64,000 bases of DNA from the NCBI GenBank assembly GCA_035702665.1, contig DASSQD010000080.1:8879-72878 (forward strand), read 5' to 3'. The notes beneath the pieces were generated by a model. The model saw nothing but the letters and a program-made list of their open reading frames with translations, was not told the DNA's origin and did no database searches. The position numbers were made by a program, and so were the translations under genes. This stretch comes from VBDM01 sp035702665. GTDB lineage: Bacteria; Pseudomonadota; Gammaproteobacteria; Burkholderiales; SG8-39. This document shows positions 26,428 to 34,510 of this stretch, piece after piece. Numbering within the stretch: the stretch's first letter is position 1; the number at the start of each line of letters is the position of its first letter.

Positions 26428-27371
26428 GGCCGCCCGAACTCGGCGAGTAGCCGGCGCAATCCTTCGCGCTCGGCCGCGGGACGGAAGAGCGGCCGTCTCG
26501 CGCGGACCAGCCTTTTCAGACGGGCGTAGTACGCAGAGTCGAGCGCCGCGCGGCGGATCTGGCGGGCGAGGGCGCGCTCGTCGCCCACCCGGTAGTAGCC
26601 GGAATAGCCGCGCCCCAGCATGCCGACGTTGCCGGAGATTCGCGACGCGATCACCGGAACGCCGGCCGCGGCCGCCTCGCACACGACATTGGCGCCGCCC
26701 TCCATGCGCGAGCTCAGCACGAGGAGACGGCTGCCGGCGAGCCAGCGCAGGGCGGCAGCGTGCGGCACGTTCCCCAGCCAGCGGTAGCGACGGTCGACCC
26801 GCATCAGGCGTCGCGCCTCCCGCTTCATCGCCGGGGACAGCGCTTCGCCCAGATGGATGACTTCGAGCTCGGTCAGGTCCTCGAGGTGTGCCAGCGCCAG
26901 TGCGGCGCGAAAAGGATCCTTCTCCTCGCGCAGGTGCCCGAGCACGGCGATGCGGAAGCCTGGAGTGCGGCGCGGGGCGCGGGCTTGCGCCGACTGATAG
27001 ATGACCCGCGTCTTGCGCTGCAGCCGCCGCGCGAGCTCCTCTCTCCCCATGTCCTGCAGCACGACCAGGCGATCAGCCATCTCGAGCGAGCGCTGTGCGT
27101 CCCGATCGGTCTGGATGTCGCGGTACAGATCCGTTCCGGTGAGCGCCACCACCAGCGGGGCGTCCGGATGCCGGTCACGGAAGCCGGCGATCGAGGCATG
27201 GCTGCGCCGCGCGTGCAGCGCGATCATGCAGTCGGCCGCGCCTCCGTCCCAGAAACGCGACACGCGGACCGAGTGTCCGAGCGATCGCAGCATCCCCGCC
27301 CAGCGCGCGGCCGTGTGAAGATTGCCGCTTCGCGAGCGCGCCGCTGCGGGCGTGATCAGCGCAATTTTCAT
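26379..27371 (-). CDS. senB: Selenosugar synthase SenB (selenoneine biosynthesis)
   Basis: A 330-residue GT4-like glycosyltransferase. It begins MKIALITPAAARSRSGNLHTA and has a donor-site region SSRMEGGANVVCEAAAAGVPVIASR typical of the GT-B fold. The Asn-rich opening and the pairing with an EgtB-like gene match SenB. In published work SenB uses selenophosphate and a UDP-sugar to form a carbon-selenium bond, giving the selenosugar consumed by SenA. The assignment rests on overall pattern plus the neighbour; an ordinary glycosyltransferase is the alternative. Its ATG is 14 bp from the divergent senA ATG, and its 3' end overlaps rnhB by 49 bp. Confidence 0.8.
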   Translation of the reverse strand: MKIALITPAAARSRSGNLHTAARWAGMLRSLGHSVRVSRFWDGGAADCMIALHARRSHASIAGFRDRHPDAPLVVALTGTDLYRDIQTDRDAQRSLEMADRLVVLQDMGREELARRLQRKTRVIYQSAQARAPRRTPGFRIAVLGHLREEKDPFRAALALAHLEDLTELEVIHLGEALSPAMKREARRLMRVDRRYRWLGNVPHAAALRWLAGSRLLVLSSRMEGGANVVCEAAAAGVPVIASRISGNVGMLGRGYSGYYRVGDERALARQIRRAALDSAYYARLKRLVRARRPLFRPAAEREGLRRLLAEFGRPQPRSSISRTGAKLRR

Positions 27372-27385
27372 GTTATGTTCCGTCG

Positions 27386-28642
27386 ATGCTCTCGGACCAG
27401 TTGAACGATGCCCGGCGCCGCACGCGGGCGCTCACCCGGGATCTCGAGGGCCAGCAATTGTTCGGCCCAAAGCTGGCTATCGTCAATCCCGTGCTGTGGG
27501 AGCTGGGTCACGTCGCCTGGTTTCAGGAGCGCTGGTGCCTGAGGCTGCGTTCCGACGAGACGCTTGCCGACAGCCTGCTGGAGGGCTCGGACGTGCTCTA
27601 CGACTCCGCCGAGGTCGCTCACGACTCGCGCTGGGATTTGCCTTTGCCCAGCCTGTCGGAGACCTTAGCCTATCAGGACCGGGTACTCGAGGGCGTGCTG
27701 ACGCGCCTCGAGCGCGAGCCCGACGATCCCTGGTTACGCTACTTCGTGCAGCTGGTGATCTTCCACGAGGACATGCATGCGGAGGCGTTTCACTATACCC
27801 GGCAGACGCTCGGCTATGCGGATCCGTTCGGGCGACCGCCGGCGCCTCAGCTGGGGAGGGGCGACGCGGCGGCCCAGGGCGACGCGGAAATGGCCGGCGG
27901 CACCTATCTGATCGGCGCGCCGCGCAACTCGGGGTTTCACTTCGACAACGAGAAATGGGCCCACCCCGTGCAGATGGCTCCGTTCCGCATTGCGAAGACG
28001 CCGGTCACGAACCGGGAGTTTCTCGAGTTCGTGCGCCAGGGCGGTTATCGCCGCCGGGAATGGTGGTCGCCCGAAGGCTGGGCGTGCAAAGGAGAGGCGG
28101 ACGCGCCACGCTACTGGAAGCAGCGCGATGGCGAATGGCTGGAGCGCCGCTTTTCGGACTGGGCGCCCCTGGTGCCGGAGCTTCCGGTGATGCACGTCGA
28201 CTGGCACGAAGCCAACGCCTATTGCCGCTACGCCGTCCGGCGCCTGCCGGCCGAGGCCGAATGGGAGGCCGCCGCGTCGCTCGCGAGCAGCGGGGGCCGG
28301 CGAACCTATCCTTGGGGCGACTCGAGCGGCAGCGAGCGCGCCAACCTCGGCGGAACGGGCCGGGCGCCGGTAGGGTCGTTCGCCTCGGGCGACAGTCTCG
28401 GCGGCTGCCGCCAGATGATCGGCAACGTCTGGGAGTGGACCTCCAGCGCGTTCGAGCCTTATCCCGGATTCGTCGCCGATCCGTACCGGGAATACTCCGA
28501 GCCCTGGTTCGGAACGCACAAGGTGCTGCGCGGCGGAAGCTTCACCACGCCGGCCCGGCTCATCGCGAACAGCTGGCGAAATTTCTATACGCCGAACCGG
28601 GGAGACATCTTCGCTGGCTTCAGGACCTGCGCCGTCGAGTGA
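27386..28642 (+). CDS. senA: Selenoneine synthase SenA (EgtB-like non-heme iron enzyme)
   Basis: A 418-residue enzyme with an N-terminal DinB-like domain and a C-terminal FGE-sulfatase domain, the EgtB architecture. The iron-binding histidines are intact: H42 (ELGHVAWF) and the HX3HXE motif HEDMHAE with H127 and H131. The C-terminal domain has NVWEWTSSAFEPYPGF and RGGSF...NSWRNFY...FAGFR. EgtB makes the C-S bond of ergothioneine; SenA makes the C-Se bond of selenoneine from hercynine and a selenosugar. The adjacent senB favours selenoneine. No EgtD or SelD/SenC is in the window. The stop overlaps the next gene (GTGA). Confidence 0.82.
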   Translation: MLSDQLNDARRRTRALTRDLEGQQLFGPKLAIVNPVLWELGHVAWFQERWCLRLRSDETLADSLLEGSDVLYDSAEVAHDSRWDLPLPSLSETLAYQDRVLEGVLTRLEREPDDPWLRYFVQLVIFHEDMHAEAFHYTRQTLGYADPFGRPPAPQLGRGDAAAQGDAEMAGGTYLIGAPRNSGFHFDNEKWAHPVQMAPFRIAKTPVTNREFLEFVRQGGYRRREWWSPEGWACKGEADAPRYWKQRDGEWLERRFSDWAPLVPELPVMHVDWHEANAYCRYAVRRLPAEAEWEAAASLASSGGRRTYPWGDSSGSERANLGGTGRAPVGSFASGDSLGGCRQMIGNVWEWTSSAFEPYPGFVADPYREYSEPWFGTHKVLRGGSFTTPARLIANSWRNFYTPNRGDIFAGFRTCAVE

Positions 28643-29436
28643 AGGCGATCCGCTCCCGAAGCAATCCGAGAGTCAAGGCCCTGGTGAAGCTCGCCGGGTC
28701 ATCGCGCGAGCGGCGCAAGTCCGGGAGCACGCTCCTCGAAGGCGAGCGGCTGGTGCGCGCGTATGCGGAGAGCGGCAGCAAGGCCGAAGCGGTGCTCGCG
28801 AGCGAGAGCGCCCTGGCGGACCCGGCGATCCGGGCGTTCGTCGAGAAGCTGCCTGCGGGGGAGCATCTTGCGCTGAGCGACGCGATCTTCGCCACCGTCT
28901 CGCAGCTCGCGAGCGCCGCCGGAGTGGCAGCGGTGATACGCACTCCGGATCCCGGTCCCGCGCCGAAAGCCGCCTCGGGCTGCCTGCTGCTCGAGAACAT
29001 GCAGGATCCTGGAAATCTGGGATCGATTCTCCGGACCGCAGTGGCCGCGGGTTCGCGGCAGGTGTTCTTGTCCCGCGGCTCGGTCTTCGCGTGGGCGCCG
29101 AAAGTCGTGCGTGCTGGGATGGGTGCGCATTTCTATCTCTCGATCTACGAAGGCGTCGACCTCGCGGAGGTCGCGCGCTCCTTCGCCGGCCGGATCATCG
29201 CGACAGCTCCGCGCGCGTCGACCTCGCTCTTCGATCTGGATCTGAAGGGGGAGGTCGCGTGGCTGTTCGGAAACGAAGGGGCGGGATTGTCTTCCCGCGC
29301 CAAGGGAATGGCGACGATCCAGGCGCGTATTCCGATGCCGGGCCAGGCCGAGTCGCTGAATGTCGCGGCCGCCGCCGCGATTTGCCTGTTCGAGCAGATA
29401 CGGCAGCGGGCTAGTAGACCCGCCGCTCCAGCTTGA
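28639..29436 (+). CDS. TrmH/SpoU-family RNA 2'-O-methyltransferase
   Basis: A 265-residue SPOUT methyltransferase with an N-terminal substrate-binding region (IRSRSNPRVKALVKL). The knotted SAM-binding domain shows LENMQDPGNLGSILRTA, LFGNEGAGLS and the C-terminal IPMPGQAESLNVAAAAAICLFE. The family methylates ribose in rRNA or tRNA; which base is unknown. The start is GTG 28639, inside the senA stop. It therefore probably rides on the senA transcript, although no chemical link to selenium is evident. The 3' end overlaps ppsR by 26 bases on the other strand. Confidence 0.88.
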   Translation: MKAIRSRSNPRVKALVKLAGSSRERRKSGSTLLEGERLVRAYAESGSKAEAVLASESALADPAIRAFVEKLPAGEHLALSDAIFATVSQLASAAGVAAVIRTPDPGPAPKAASGCLLLENMQDPGNLGSILRTAVAAGSRQVFLSRGSVFAWAPKVVRAGMGAHFYLSIYEGVDLAEVARSFAGRIIATAPRASTSLFDLDLKGEVAWLFGNEGAGLSSRAKGMATIQARIPMPGQAESLNVAAAAAICLFEQIRQRASRPAAPA

Positions 29437-30238
29437 ACTCTTGCATGATGGTGGTGGCGATCTCCTCGATCGACTTGGCGGTCGAGTTCGCCCAGCGTAT
29501 GCCCTCGCGCTGCATCAGCTTCTCGGCCTGCTGCACCTCGTAGCGGCAGTTCTCCAGGTCGGCGTACCTGCTATTGGGCCGGCGCTCGTGACGGATCTCG
29601 CGCAGGCGCTCGGGAGCGATCGACAGGCCGAAGAGCTTGCGCCGATAGCCTTCCAGTGCCTTCGGCAGGCTCATGCGGTCGAAGTCCTCGGGTATGAGCG
29701 GACAGTTGGCCGCGCGTATGCCGAACTGCAGGGACAGGTACAGGCTGGTCGGGGTCTTGCCGCTGCGCGAGACGCCGACCAGGATCACGTCGGCCTTGTC
29801 GAGATCCCGCGAGGATGCGCCGTCGTCGTGTGCGAGCGCGAAGTTGATGGCGTCGATGCGGTGGGTGTATCCCTTCGCGTCGCGCGCGCTGTGGGAGCGC
29901 CCGACGGTGTGCGTCGACTTCGAGCCGAACTCCGCCTCGAGCGGATCCAGGAAATTCTGGAAGAAATCCAGGACGAAGGCATCGGCCTTGCGCACGGTCT
30001 CGCGTATGTCCGCGTTCACGAGGGTAGTGAAAACGACCGGCCGGAAGCCCGCGGGGCGTGGAGCGCCGTTGATCCGAGCCACACAAGCCTCGGCCTTCTC
30101 GACCGAATCGACGAAGGGGATGGTCTCGTGGGTCGACTCGACCCCGTCGAACTGGGTGAGCAGGCTGTGGCCGAGCATCTCGACCGTGATGCCGGTGCCG
30201 TCCGAGACGAAAAACACGGTTCGGCGGCGATCGGACAT
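29411..30238 (-). CDS. ppsR: PEP synthase regulatory protein (kinase/pyrophosphorylase)
   Basis: A 275-residue DUF299 protein that inactivates PEP synthase by ADP-dependent threonine phosphorylation and reactivates it by phosphate-dependent removal. The N-terminal TVFFVSDGTGITVEMLG and the P-loop GVSRSGKTPTSLYLS are diagnostic. I start at ATG 30238 (MSDRRRTVFF). A longer form would need a TTG at 30274 and adds a non-homologous stretch. It is divergent from its target gene ppsA across 50 bp. Confidence 0.93.
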   Translation of the reverse strand: MSDRRRTVFFVSDGTGITVEMLGHSLLTQFDGVESTHETIPFVDSVEKAEACVARINGAPRPAGFRPVVFTTLVNADIRETVRKADAFVLDFFQNFLDPLEAEFGSKSTHTVGRSHSARDAKGYTHRIDAINFALAHDDGASSRDLDKADVILVGVSRSGKTPTSLYLSLQFGIRAANCPLIPEDFDRMSLPKALEGYRRKLFGLSIAPERLREIRHERRPNSRYADLENCRYEVQQAEKLMQREGIRWANSTAKSIEEIATTIMQEFKLERRVY

Positions 30239-30288
30239 GAAATGTAAAATAGCCGTTTCAAGAAGAACCTTCAACTCGACCCATTTCG

Positions 30289-32700
30289 ATGAAGAACACG
30301 GTGGCCGGGCTCAAGTACGTGGTGAATTTCGATCGGCTCGGGATGGGCGACGTCGAGCAGGTCGGAGGCAAAAACGCGTCTCTAGGCGAGATGATCTCGC
30401 AACTCTCGCAGGCGGGGATCCGAGTTCCCGGAGGCTTCGCCACGACGGCGGACGCTTTCCGCGAATTCCTCGCACAAGGCGGCCTTGCGGAACGCATCCG
30501 GGCGCGCCTCGAAAGCCTCGACCCCGAAGACGTCGAAGCGCTCGCCCGCTGCGGCGAGGAGATCCGGGGTTGGGTCGAGGCGGCGGAGTTCCCGAAACGG
30601 CTGGAGGCCGAGATCGGGGAAGCCTACCGCGCGCTCACGGGCGGCGATGAGGGCGTGTCGGTGGCCGTGCGCTCGAGCGCAACCGCGGAAGACCTCCCCG
30701 ACGCCTCGTTCGCCGGGCAGCAGGAGACCTTCCTCAACATCCGCGGGCTGTCCAACGTGATGACGGCGTTGAAGCGCGTCTTTGCCTCGCTGTACAACGA
30801 CCGCGCGATCTCCTACCGCAGCCACAAGGGCTACGCGCACACCGCGGTGGCGCTTTCGGCAGGAGTCCAGCGCATGGCGCGGAGCGACCTCGGCGCGAGC
30901 GGCGTGCTGTTTACGATGGACACGGAATCGGGCTTCCGCGACGTCGTCTTCATCACCGCGTCCTGGGGACTGGGCGAAATGGTGGTCCAGGGGGCGGTCA
31001 ACCCCGACGAATTCTACGTCCACAAGCCCATGCTCCGCGCCGGAAAGTTTCCGGTCATCCGCCGCAGCCTGGGCTCCAAGCTGCAGAAGATGATTTTCGG
31101 TGACCAGGCCACTGCGGGGCGATCGGTGAAGACCGTGGACAACCCGGAGGCCGATCGCCACCGCTTCTGCCTTTCCGACGCGGACGTGATCGAGCTGGCG
31201 CGCTTCGCGGTGAAGATCGAGGAGCACTACGGCCGTCCGATGGACGTCGAGTGGGCGAAGGACGGCGCGGACGGCAGGCTCTACATCCTGCAGGCGCGGC
31301 CCGAAACGGTCAAATCGCGCAAGAGCGCTGAGGGACAAGAGCGTTTCCTTCTCAGGCAGAAGTCCGAGGTGCTGGCTTCGGGGCGCGCGATCGGGCACAG
31401 GATCGGCGTCGGCGTCGCGCGCGTGGTAAAGGACGCCTCCGAGATGAGCCGCATCAAGCCGGGCGACGTCATAGTCACCGACATGACCGATCCCAATTGG
31501 GAGCCGGTGATGAAGCGCGCCGCGGCCATCGTCACCAACCGCGGAGGGCGTACCTGTCACGCGGCCATTATCGCTCGCGAGCTCGGCATTCCGGCGGTCG
31601 TCGGCTGCGGCGACGCGACGGTGACGCTCAAGGACGGCGAAGCCTGCACCGTATCGTGCTCCGAAGGCGACACCGGCAACATCTACCGCGGCAAGCTCGA
31701 CTTCGAGGTGACTTCGCGCGATTACGGGGAAATGCCCGATTGCCCGGTGAAAATCACCATGAACATCGGCAATCCCCAGCTTGCATTCGACTTTCAGGCG
31801 CTGCCCAATGCCGGAGTCGGGCTGGCGCGCCTGGAGTTCGTTATCAACAACATGATCGGAGTGCACCCCAAGGCAGTACTCGATTATCCGAATCTCCCAG
31901 GAGACCTCAAGGGCGAAGTCGAGCGCTCGTCGCGAGGGTACGCCAATCCGCGCGCCTTCTTCGTCGAGAAGCTCACCGAAGGCGTCGCGACCATCGCGGC
32001 GGCCTTCTGGCCCAAACCGGTGATCGTGCGCCTCTCGGACTTCAAGTCGAACGAATACAAAAAGCTGATCGGCGGGAGCCGTTACGAGCCCGACGAGGAG
32101 AATCCGATGCTCGGATTCCGGGGCGTCTCGCGCTATATCGGCAAGTCGTTCCGCGAGTGCTTCGAGATGGAATGCGAAGCGATGCGCCGGGTCAGGAACG
32201 AGATCGGGCTGACCAACGTCGAGATCATGGTGCCCTTTGTTCGCACCTTGAAAGAATGCCGGGAGGTCATCGATCTGCTCGCGGCAAACGGGCTGAAGCG
32301 CGCGCAGAACGGCCTGCGACTGATCATGATGTGCGAGGTGCCCTCGAACGCCGTGCTCGCCGACCAGTTCCTGGAGCACTTCGACGGCTTCTCCATCGGA
32401 TCGAACGACCTGACGCAGCTCACCCTGGGCCTGGACCGCGACTCGGGGTTGGTGGCCGATTCCTTCGACGAGCGCGACCCCGCGGTGAAGGCGATGCTGC
32501 GGCAGGCCATTCAGGCGTGCCGCAAGGCGGGTAAGTACGTCGGGATCTGCGGGCAGGGTCCGTCCGACCATCTCGATTTCGCCAAGTGGCTGGTGCAGGA
32601 AGGCATCGAGAGCCTCTCGCTGAACCCCGACACCGTGGTGGACACCTGGCTCCAGCTGGCCCGGGAAACTTCGGGCAAGGCCAAGGCCACTGCGGCCTAG
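30289..32700 (+). CDS. ppsA: Phosphoenolpyruvate synthase
   Basis: An 803-residue enzyme making PEP, AMP and phosphate from pyruvate and ATP, for gluconeogenesis. The N-terminal ATP-binding domain includes VGGKNASLGEM and VRSSATAEDLPDASFAGQQE. The swivelling phosphohistidine domain has GGRTCHAAIIARELGIPAVVG. The C-terminal PEP-binding barrel ends in GICGQGPSDHLDFAKWLV with its catalytic Cys. It ends one base before the convergent smpB stop. Confidence 0.97.
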   Translation: MKNTVAGLKYVVNFDRLGMGDVEQVGGKNASLGEMISQLSQAGIRVPGGFATTADAFREFLAQGGLAERIRARLESLDPEDVEALARCGEEIRGWVEAAEFPKRLEAEIGEAYRALTGGDEGVSVAVRSSATAEDLPDASFAGQQETFLNIRGLSNVMTALKRVFASLYNDRAISYRSHKGYAHTAVALSAGVQRMARSDLGASGVLFTMDTESGFRDVVFITASWGLGEMVVQGAVNPDEFYVHKPMLRAGKFPVIRRSLGSKLQKMIFGDQATAGRSVKTVDNPEADRHRFCLSDADVIELARFAVKIEEHYGRPMDVEWAKDGADGRLYILQARPETVKSRKSAEGQERFLLRQKSEVLASGRAIGHRIGVGVARVVKDASEMSRIKPGDVIVTDMTDPNWEPVMKRAAAIVTNRGGRTCHAAIIARELGIPAVVGCGDATVTLKDGEACTVSCSEGDTGNIYRGKLDFEVTSRDYGEMPDCPVKITMNIGNPQLAFDFQALPNAGVGLARLEFVINNMIGVHPKAVLDYPNLPGDLKGEVERSSRGYANPRAFFVEKLTEGVATIAAAFWPKPVIVRLSDFKSNEYKKLIGGSRYEPDEENPMLGFRGVSRYIGKSFRECFEMECEAMRRVRNEIGLTNVEIMVPFVRTLKECREVIDLLAANGLKRAQNGLRLIMMCEVPSNAVLADQFLEHFDGFSIGSNDLTQLTLGLDRDSGLVADSFDERDPAVKAMLRQAIQACRKAGKYVGICGQGPSDHLDFAKWLVQEGIESLSLNPDTVVDTWLQLARETSGKAKATAA

Positions 32701-33144
32701 TCAACGGGCACGCAGCAGGCGCTGCTGCTCGCGCTTCCATTCCTTCTCTTTCTCCGCGGCGCGCTTGTCGTGCTGCTTCTTGCCTTTCGCGAGGCCGACG
32801 TTGATCTTGACGCGGCCGCGCACGTAGTGCAGGTCGAGCGGCACCAGCGTGTAGCCGGCGCGATCGACCTTGCCGATGAGGCGCCGGATCTCCTCGGCGT
32901 GGAGCAGCAGCTTTCGCGTGCGCACCGGGTCGGCCTGGATGTGCGTGGAGGCGGCGGCGAGCGGGCTGATGTGAGCCCCGATCAGGAAGATCTCCTCGTT
33001 CGAGACGATCACGTAGGCCTCCTTGAGCTGGGCGCGGCCGGCCCTGATGGCCTTGACCTCCCATCCCTGCAGCGCGAGTCCTGCCTCGTAGCGCTCCTCG
33101 ATGAAGTAGTCGTGCTGCGCTTTGCGATTCTCGACGATCGTCAC
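32701..33144 (-). CDS. smpB: SsrA-binding protein SmpB
   Basis: A 147-residue tmRNA partner for rescuing stalled ribosomes. NRKAQHDYFIEERYEAGLALQ, GWEVKAIRAGRAQLKEAYV and the basic C-terminal tail (KGKKQHDKRAAEKEKEWKRE) are characteristic. The start is GTG 33144. The ssrA RNA itself is not in this window. It is divergent from ratA, the common arrangement in proteobacteria. Confidence 0.96.
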   Translation of the reverse strand: MTIVENRKAQHDYFIEERYEAGLALQGWEVKAIRAGRAQLKEAYVIVSNEEIFLIGAHISPLAAASTHIQADPVRTRKLLLHAEEIRRLIGKVDRAGYTLVPLDLHYVRGRVKINVGLAKGKKQHDKRAAEKEKEWKREQQRLLRAR

Positions 33145-33160
33145 GGCGATCCGCTTCCGA

Positions 33161-33177
33161 TAGAATTTTCGATTCTA
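33161..33177. promoter_or_regulatory. Palindrome giving a -10-like TAGAAT on both strands, smpB/ratA
   Basis: TAGAAT, loop TTTCG, ATTCTA: a perfect 6-bp inverted repeat between the smpB and ratA starts. Each arm reads TAGAAT in the direction of one gene. On the + strand a TCGTCA at 33138-33143 sits 17 bp upstream as a weak -35. Function is inferred. Confidence 0.4.
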
Positions 33178-33182
33178 CAACG

Positions 33183-33620
33183 ATGACCAGTCTCAGCCGC
33201 TCGGCGATCGTGAACCACAGTGCGCGGGAGATGTTCGCGCTCGTGTCCGGGATCGAAGCCTATCCGGCGTTCCTGCCGTGGTGCGACAGGGCCATTGTCA
33301 CCGAGCGCGGTCCCGAGCGGACCATCGCGACGCTGCGGATCAATTTTCGCGGGTTGAAGGAGGAATTCACGACCGAGAATCGCGAGCGGCCGGCCGAGCG
33401 CATCGACATGACGCTGGTGTCGGGGCCTTTCCGCCGCCTGGAGGGGAGCTGGCGCTTCACGGCGCTTTCCGACACGGCGTGCAAGGTCGAGCTCGATCTG
33501 CGCTACGAGTTCGCGAGCGTGCTGCTCGGAAAGCTTGTCGGTAGGGTGTTCGACGAGATCGCCGGTAGCCTCGTCGACGCCTTTGCACGCCGGGCCGAGA
33601 AGCAGTTCCGACGCGCGTGA
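33183..33620 (+). CDS. ratA: RatA/Coq10-like START-domain protein
   Basis: A 145-residue single-domain SRPBCC/START protein with the family opening SRSAIVNHSAREMFALVSGIEAYPAFLPWC and a terminal helix (DEIAGSLVDAFARRAEKQF). In E. coli RatA was described as blocking 70S ribosome association. The fold also matches Coq10-type ubiquinone-binding proteins. It overlaps rnfH (RatB-like) by 4 bases. The toxin label used in databases is weakly supported, so I keep both possibilities open. Confidence 0.88.
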   Translation: MTSLSRSAIVNHSAREMFALVSGIEAYPAFLPWCDRAIVTERGPERTIATLRINFRGLKEEFTTENRERPAERIDMTLVSGPFRRLEGSWRFTALSDTACKVELDLRYEFASVLLGKLVGRVFDEIAGSLVDAFARRAEKQFRRA

Positions 33621-33898
33621 GCCCTCGGAATATCGCGGTCGAAGTGGTGCTCGCGCTCGCCGAGCGCCAGACGTTGCGCCGCCTCGAGCTGCCGGCGGGA
33701 AGCACGGTGGCGGACGCGGTGGCGGCGAGCGGCCTGGCACCGGCGGTCGCGGCGGGGCGCGTCGGGATCTACGGCCAAGTCGTGCCGCCCGAGACGACCG
33801 TCCGGGACGGCGACCGGGTGGAGATCTACCGGCCGCTGGTGGCGGACCCGAAGGAGCTCAGACGGGCGCGCGCGGCCAAGAAACGCGCGAAACGTTGA
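33617..33898 (+). CDS. rnfH: RnfH family ubiquitin-like protein
   Basis: A 93-residue beta-grasp protein (UPF0125). The segment IAVEVVLALAERQTLRRLELP, the GRVGIYGQVVPPETTVRDGDRVEIYRPL core and the lysine/arginine-rich tail are typical. The start is GTG 33617 in the ratA stop. Biochemical function is unknown; the name comes from linkage to rnf genes in other bacteria. Constant pairing with ratA suggests a shared role. Confidence 0.88.
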   Translation: MSPRNIAVEVVLALAERQTLRRLELPAGSTVADAVAASGLAPAVAAGRVGIYGQVVPPETTVRDGDRVEIYRPLVADPKELRRARAAKKRAKR

Positions 33899-33901
33899 AC
33901 C

Positions 33902-34378
33902 TCAGTTGCAGAATCGCGCGATGTCAGCTTGCGCGCGCGCTTTCCCGGACTCGATTTGGGCATCGTCCATGTAGTAGCGCTCGCCCTTGTCGTCGATCTG
34001 CGCGATGCGGCCTCCAATCTCGAACTGCGCGAGACGCTGCTTTGCCGCGGTGCAGTTGGCCTCCTTGGCTTGCGCCTGCGCGGTCTTCTGCTCTGCGTCC
34101 TTGGCGGCCTTGGTCGCATCCTGCTGGCGTTTGCGGAAGGCCTGTTCCTGCTCAGCGGGCGTCTTGGGGCCACCCTTGGCCGCCTTATCTGCGGCGCCAG
34201 CGGACGGAGCCGCGTCCGGCGCGATGACTGGCTTGGACATCGTCTCCCGCTTCATGCTCGCCGGGCAGGGATCCTGCCGATACACGGTTCGGCCATTCGC
34301 ATCGAGGCATTTGTAGACCTGGGCCTGTGCGGCGGCGGCAGCGAGAAGCGCGAACGCGAGAAGTGCGAAGCGAATCAT
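33902..34378 (-). CDS. Secreted DUF4124 domain protein
   Basis: A 158-residue protein with a signal peptide (MIRFALLAFALLAAAAAQAQ), then the short DUF4124 motif VYKCLDANGRTVYRQDPCP with two cysteines. An Ala/Lys/Gln-rich helical middle and a C-terminal domain with further cysteines (ANCTAAKQ and FCN) follow. The start at 34378 gives a clean signal peptide; a much longer in-frame extension is rejected. It is convergent with rnfH (3-bp gap). Function is unknown, probably periplasmic. Confidence 0.8.
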   Translation of the reverse strand: MIRFALLAFALLAAAAAQAQVYKCLDANGRTVYRQDPCPASMKRETMSKPVIAPDAAPSAGAADKAAKGGPKTPAEQEQAFRKRQQDATKAAKDAEQKTAQAQAKEANCTAAKQRLAQFEIGGRIAQIDDKGERYYMDDAQIESGKARAQADIARFCN

Positions 34379-34462
34379 GACGAACTCCCCGTCGGGGTGA
34401 GGCGCACCATACTCCAGTTCCAACGCGCCAGTCAATTGCGCGGTTGACGGAAAAGTGCAGGA

Positions 34463-34491
34463 TTTACCGGGAGTTGCGACCCGCGTATAAT
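34463..34491 (+). promoter_or_regulatory. guaB promoter
   Basis: TTTACC (34463-34468), a 17-bp spacer, TATAAT (34486-34491). The -10 overlaps an ATG at 34490, so that ATG cannot be the start codon if this promoter is used. This favours ATG 34511 for guaB. Confidence 0.6.
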
Positions 34492-34510
34492 GCGCCTTTT
34501 GGGTGTGGTC

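Noticed and set aside
27386..28642. Plain ergothioneine EgtB
   Set aside because: Possible from domains alone, but the adjacent SenB-like gene and absence of egtC/egtD nearby favour SenA; kept as the alternative in the feature entry.
33183..33898. ratA-rnfH as a toxin-antitoxin module
   Set aside because: The pair is a conserved housekeeping neighbour of smpB with START and ubiquitin-like folds; antitoxin action of RnfH is not established.
34490..34510. ATG at 34490 as the guaB start
   Set aside because: It overlaps a consensus TATAAT, so it would not be in the transcript; the next ATG matches the family N-terminus.
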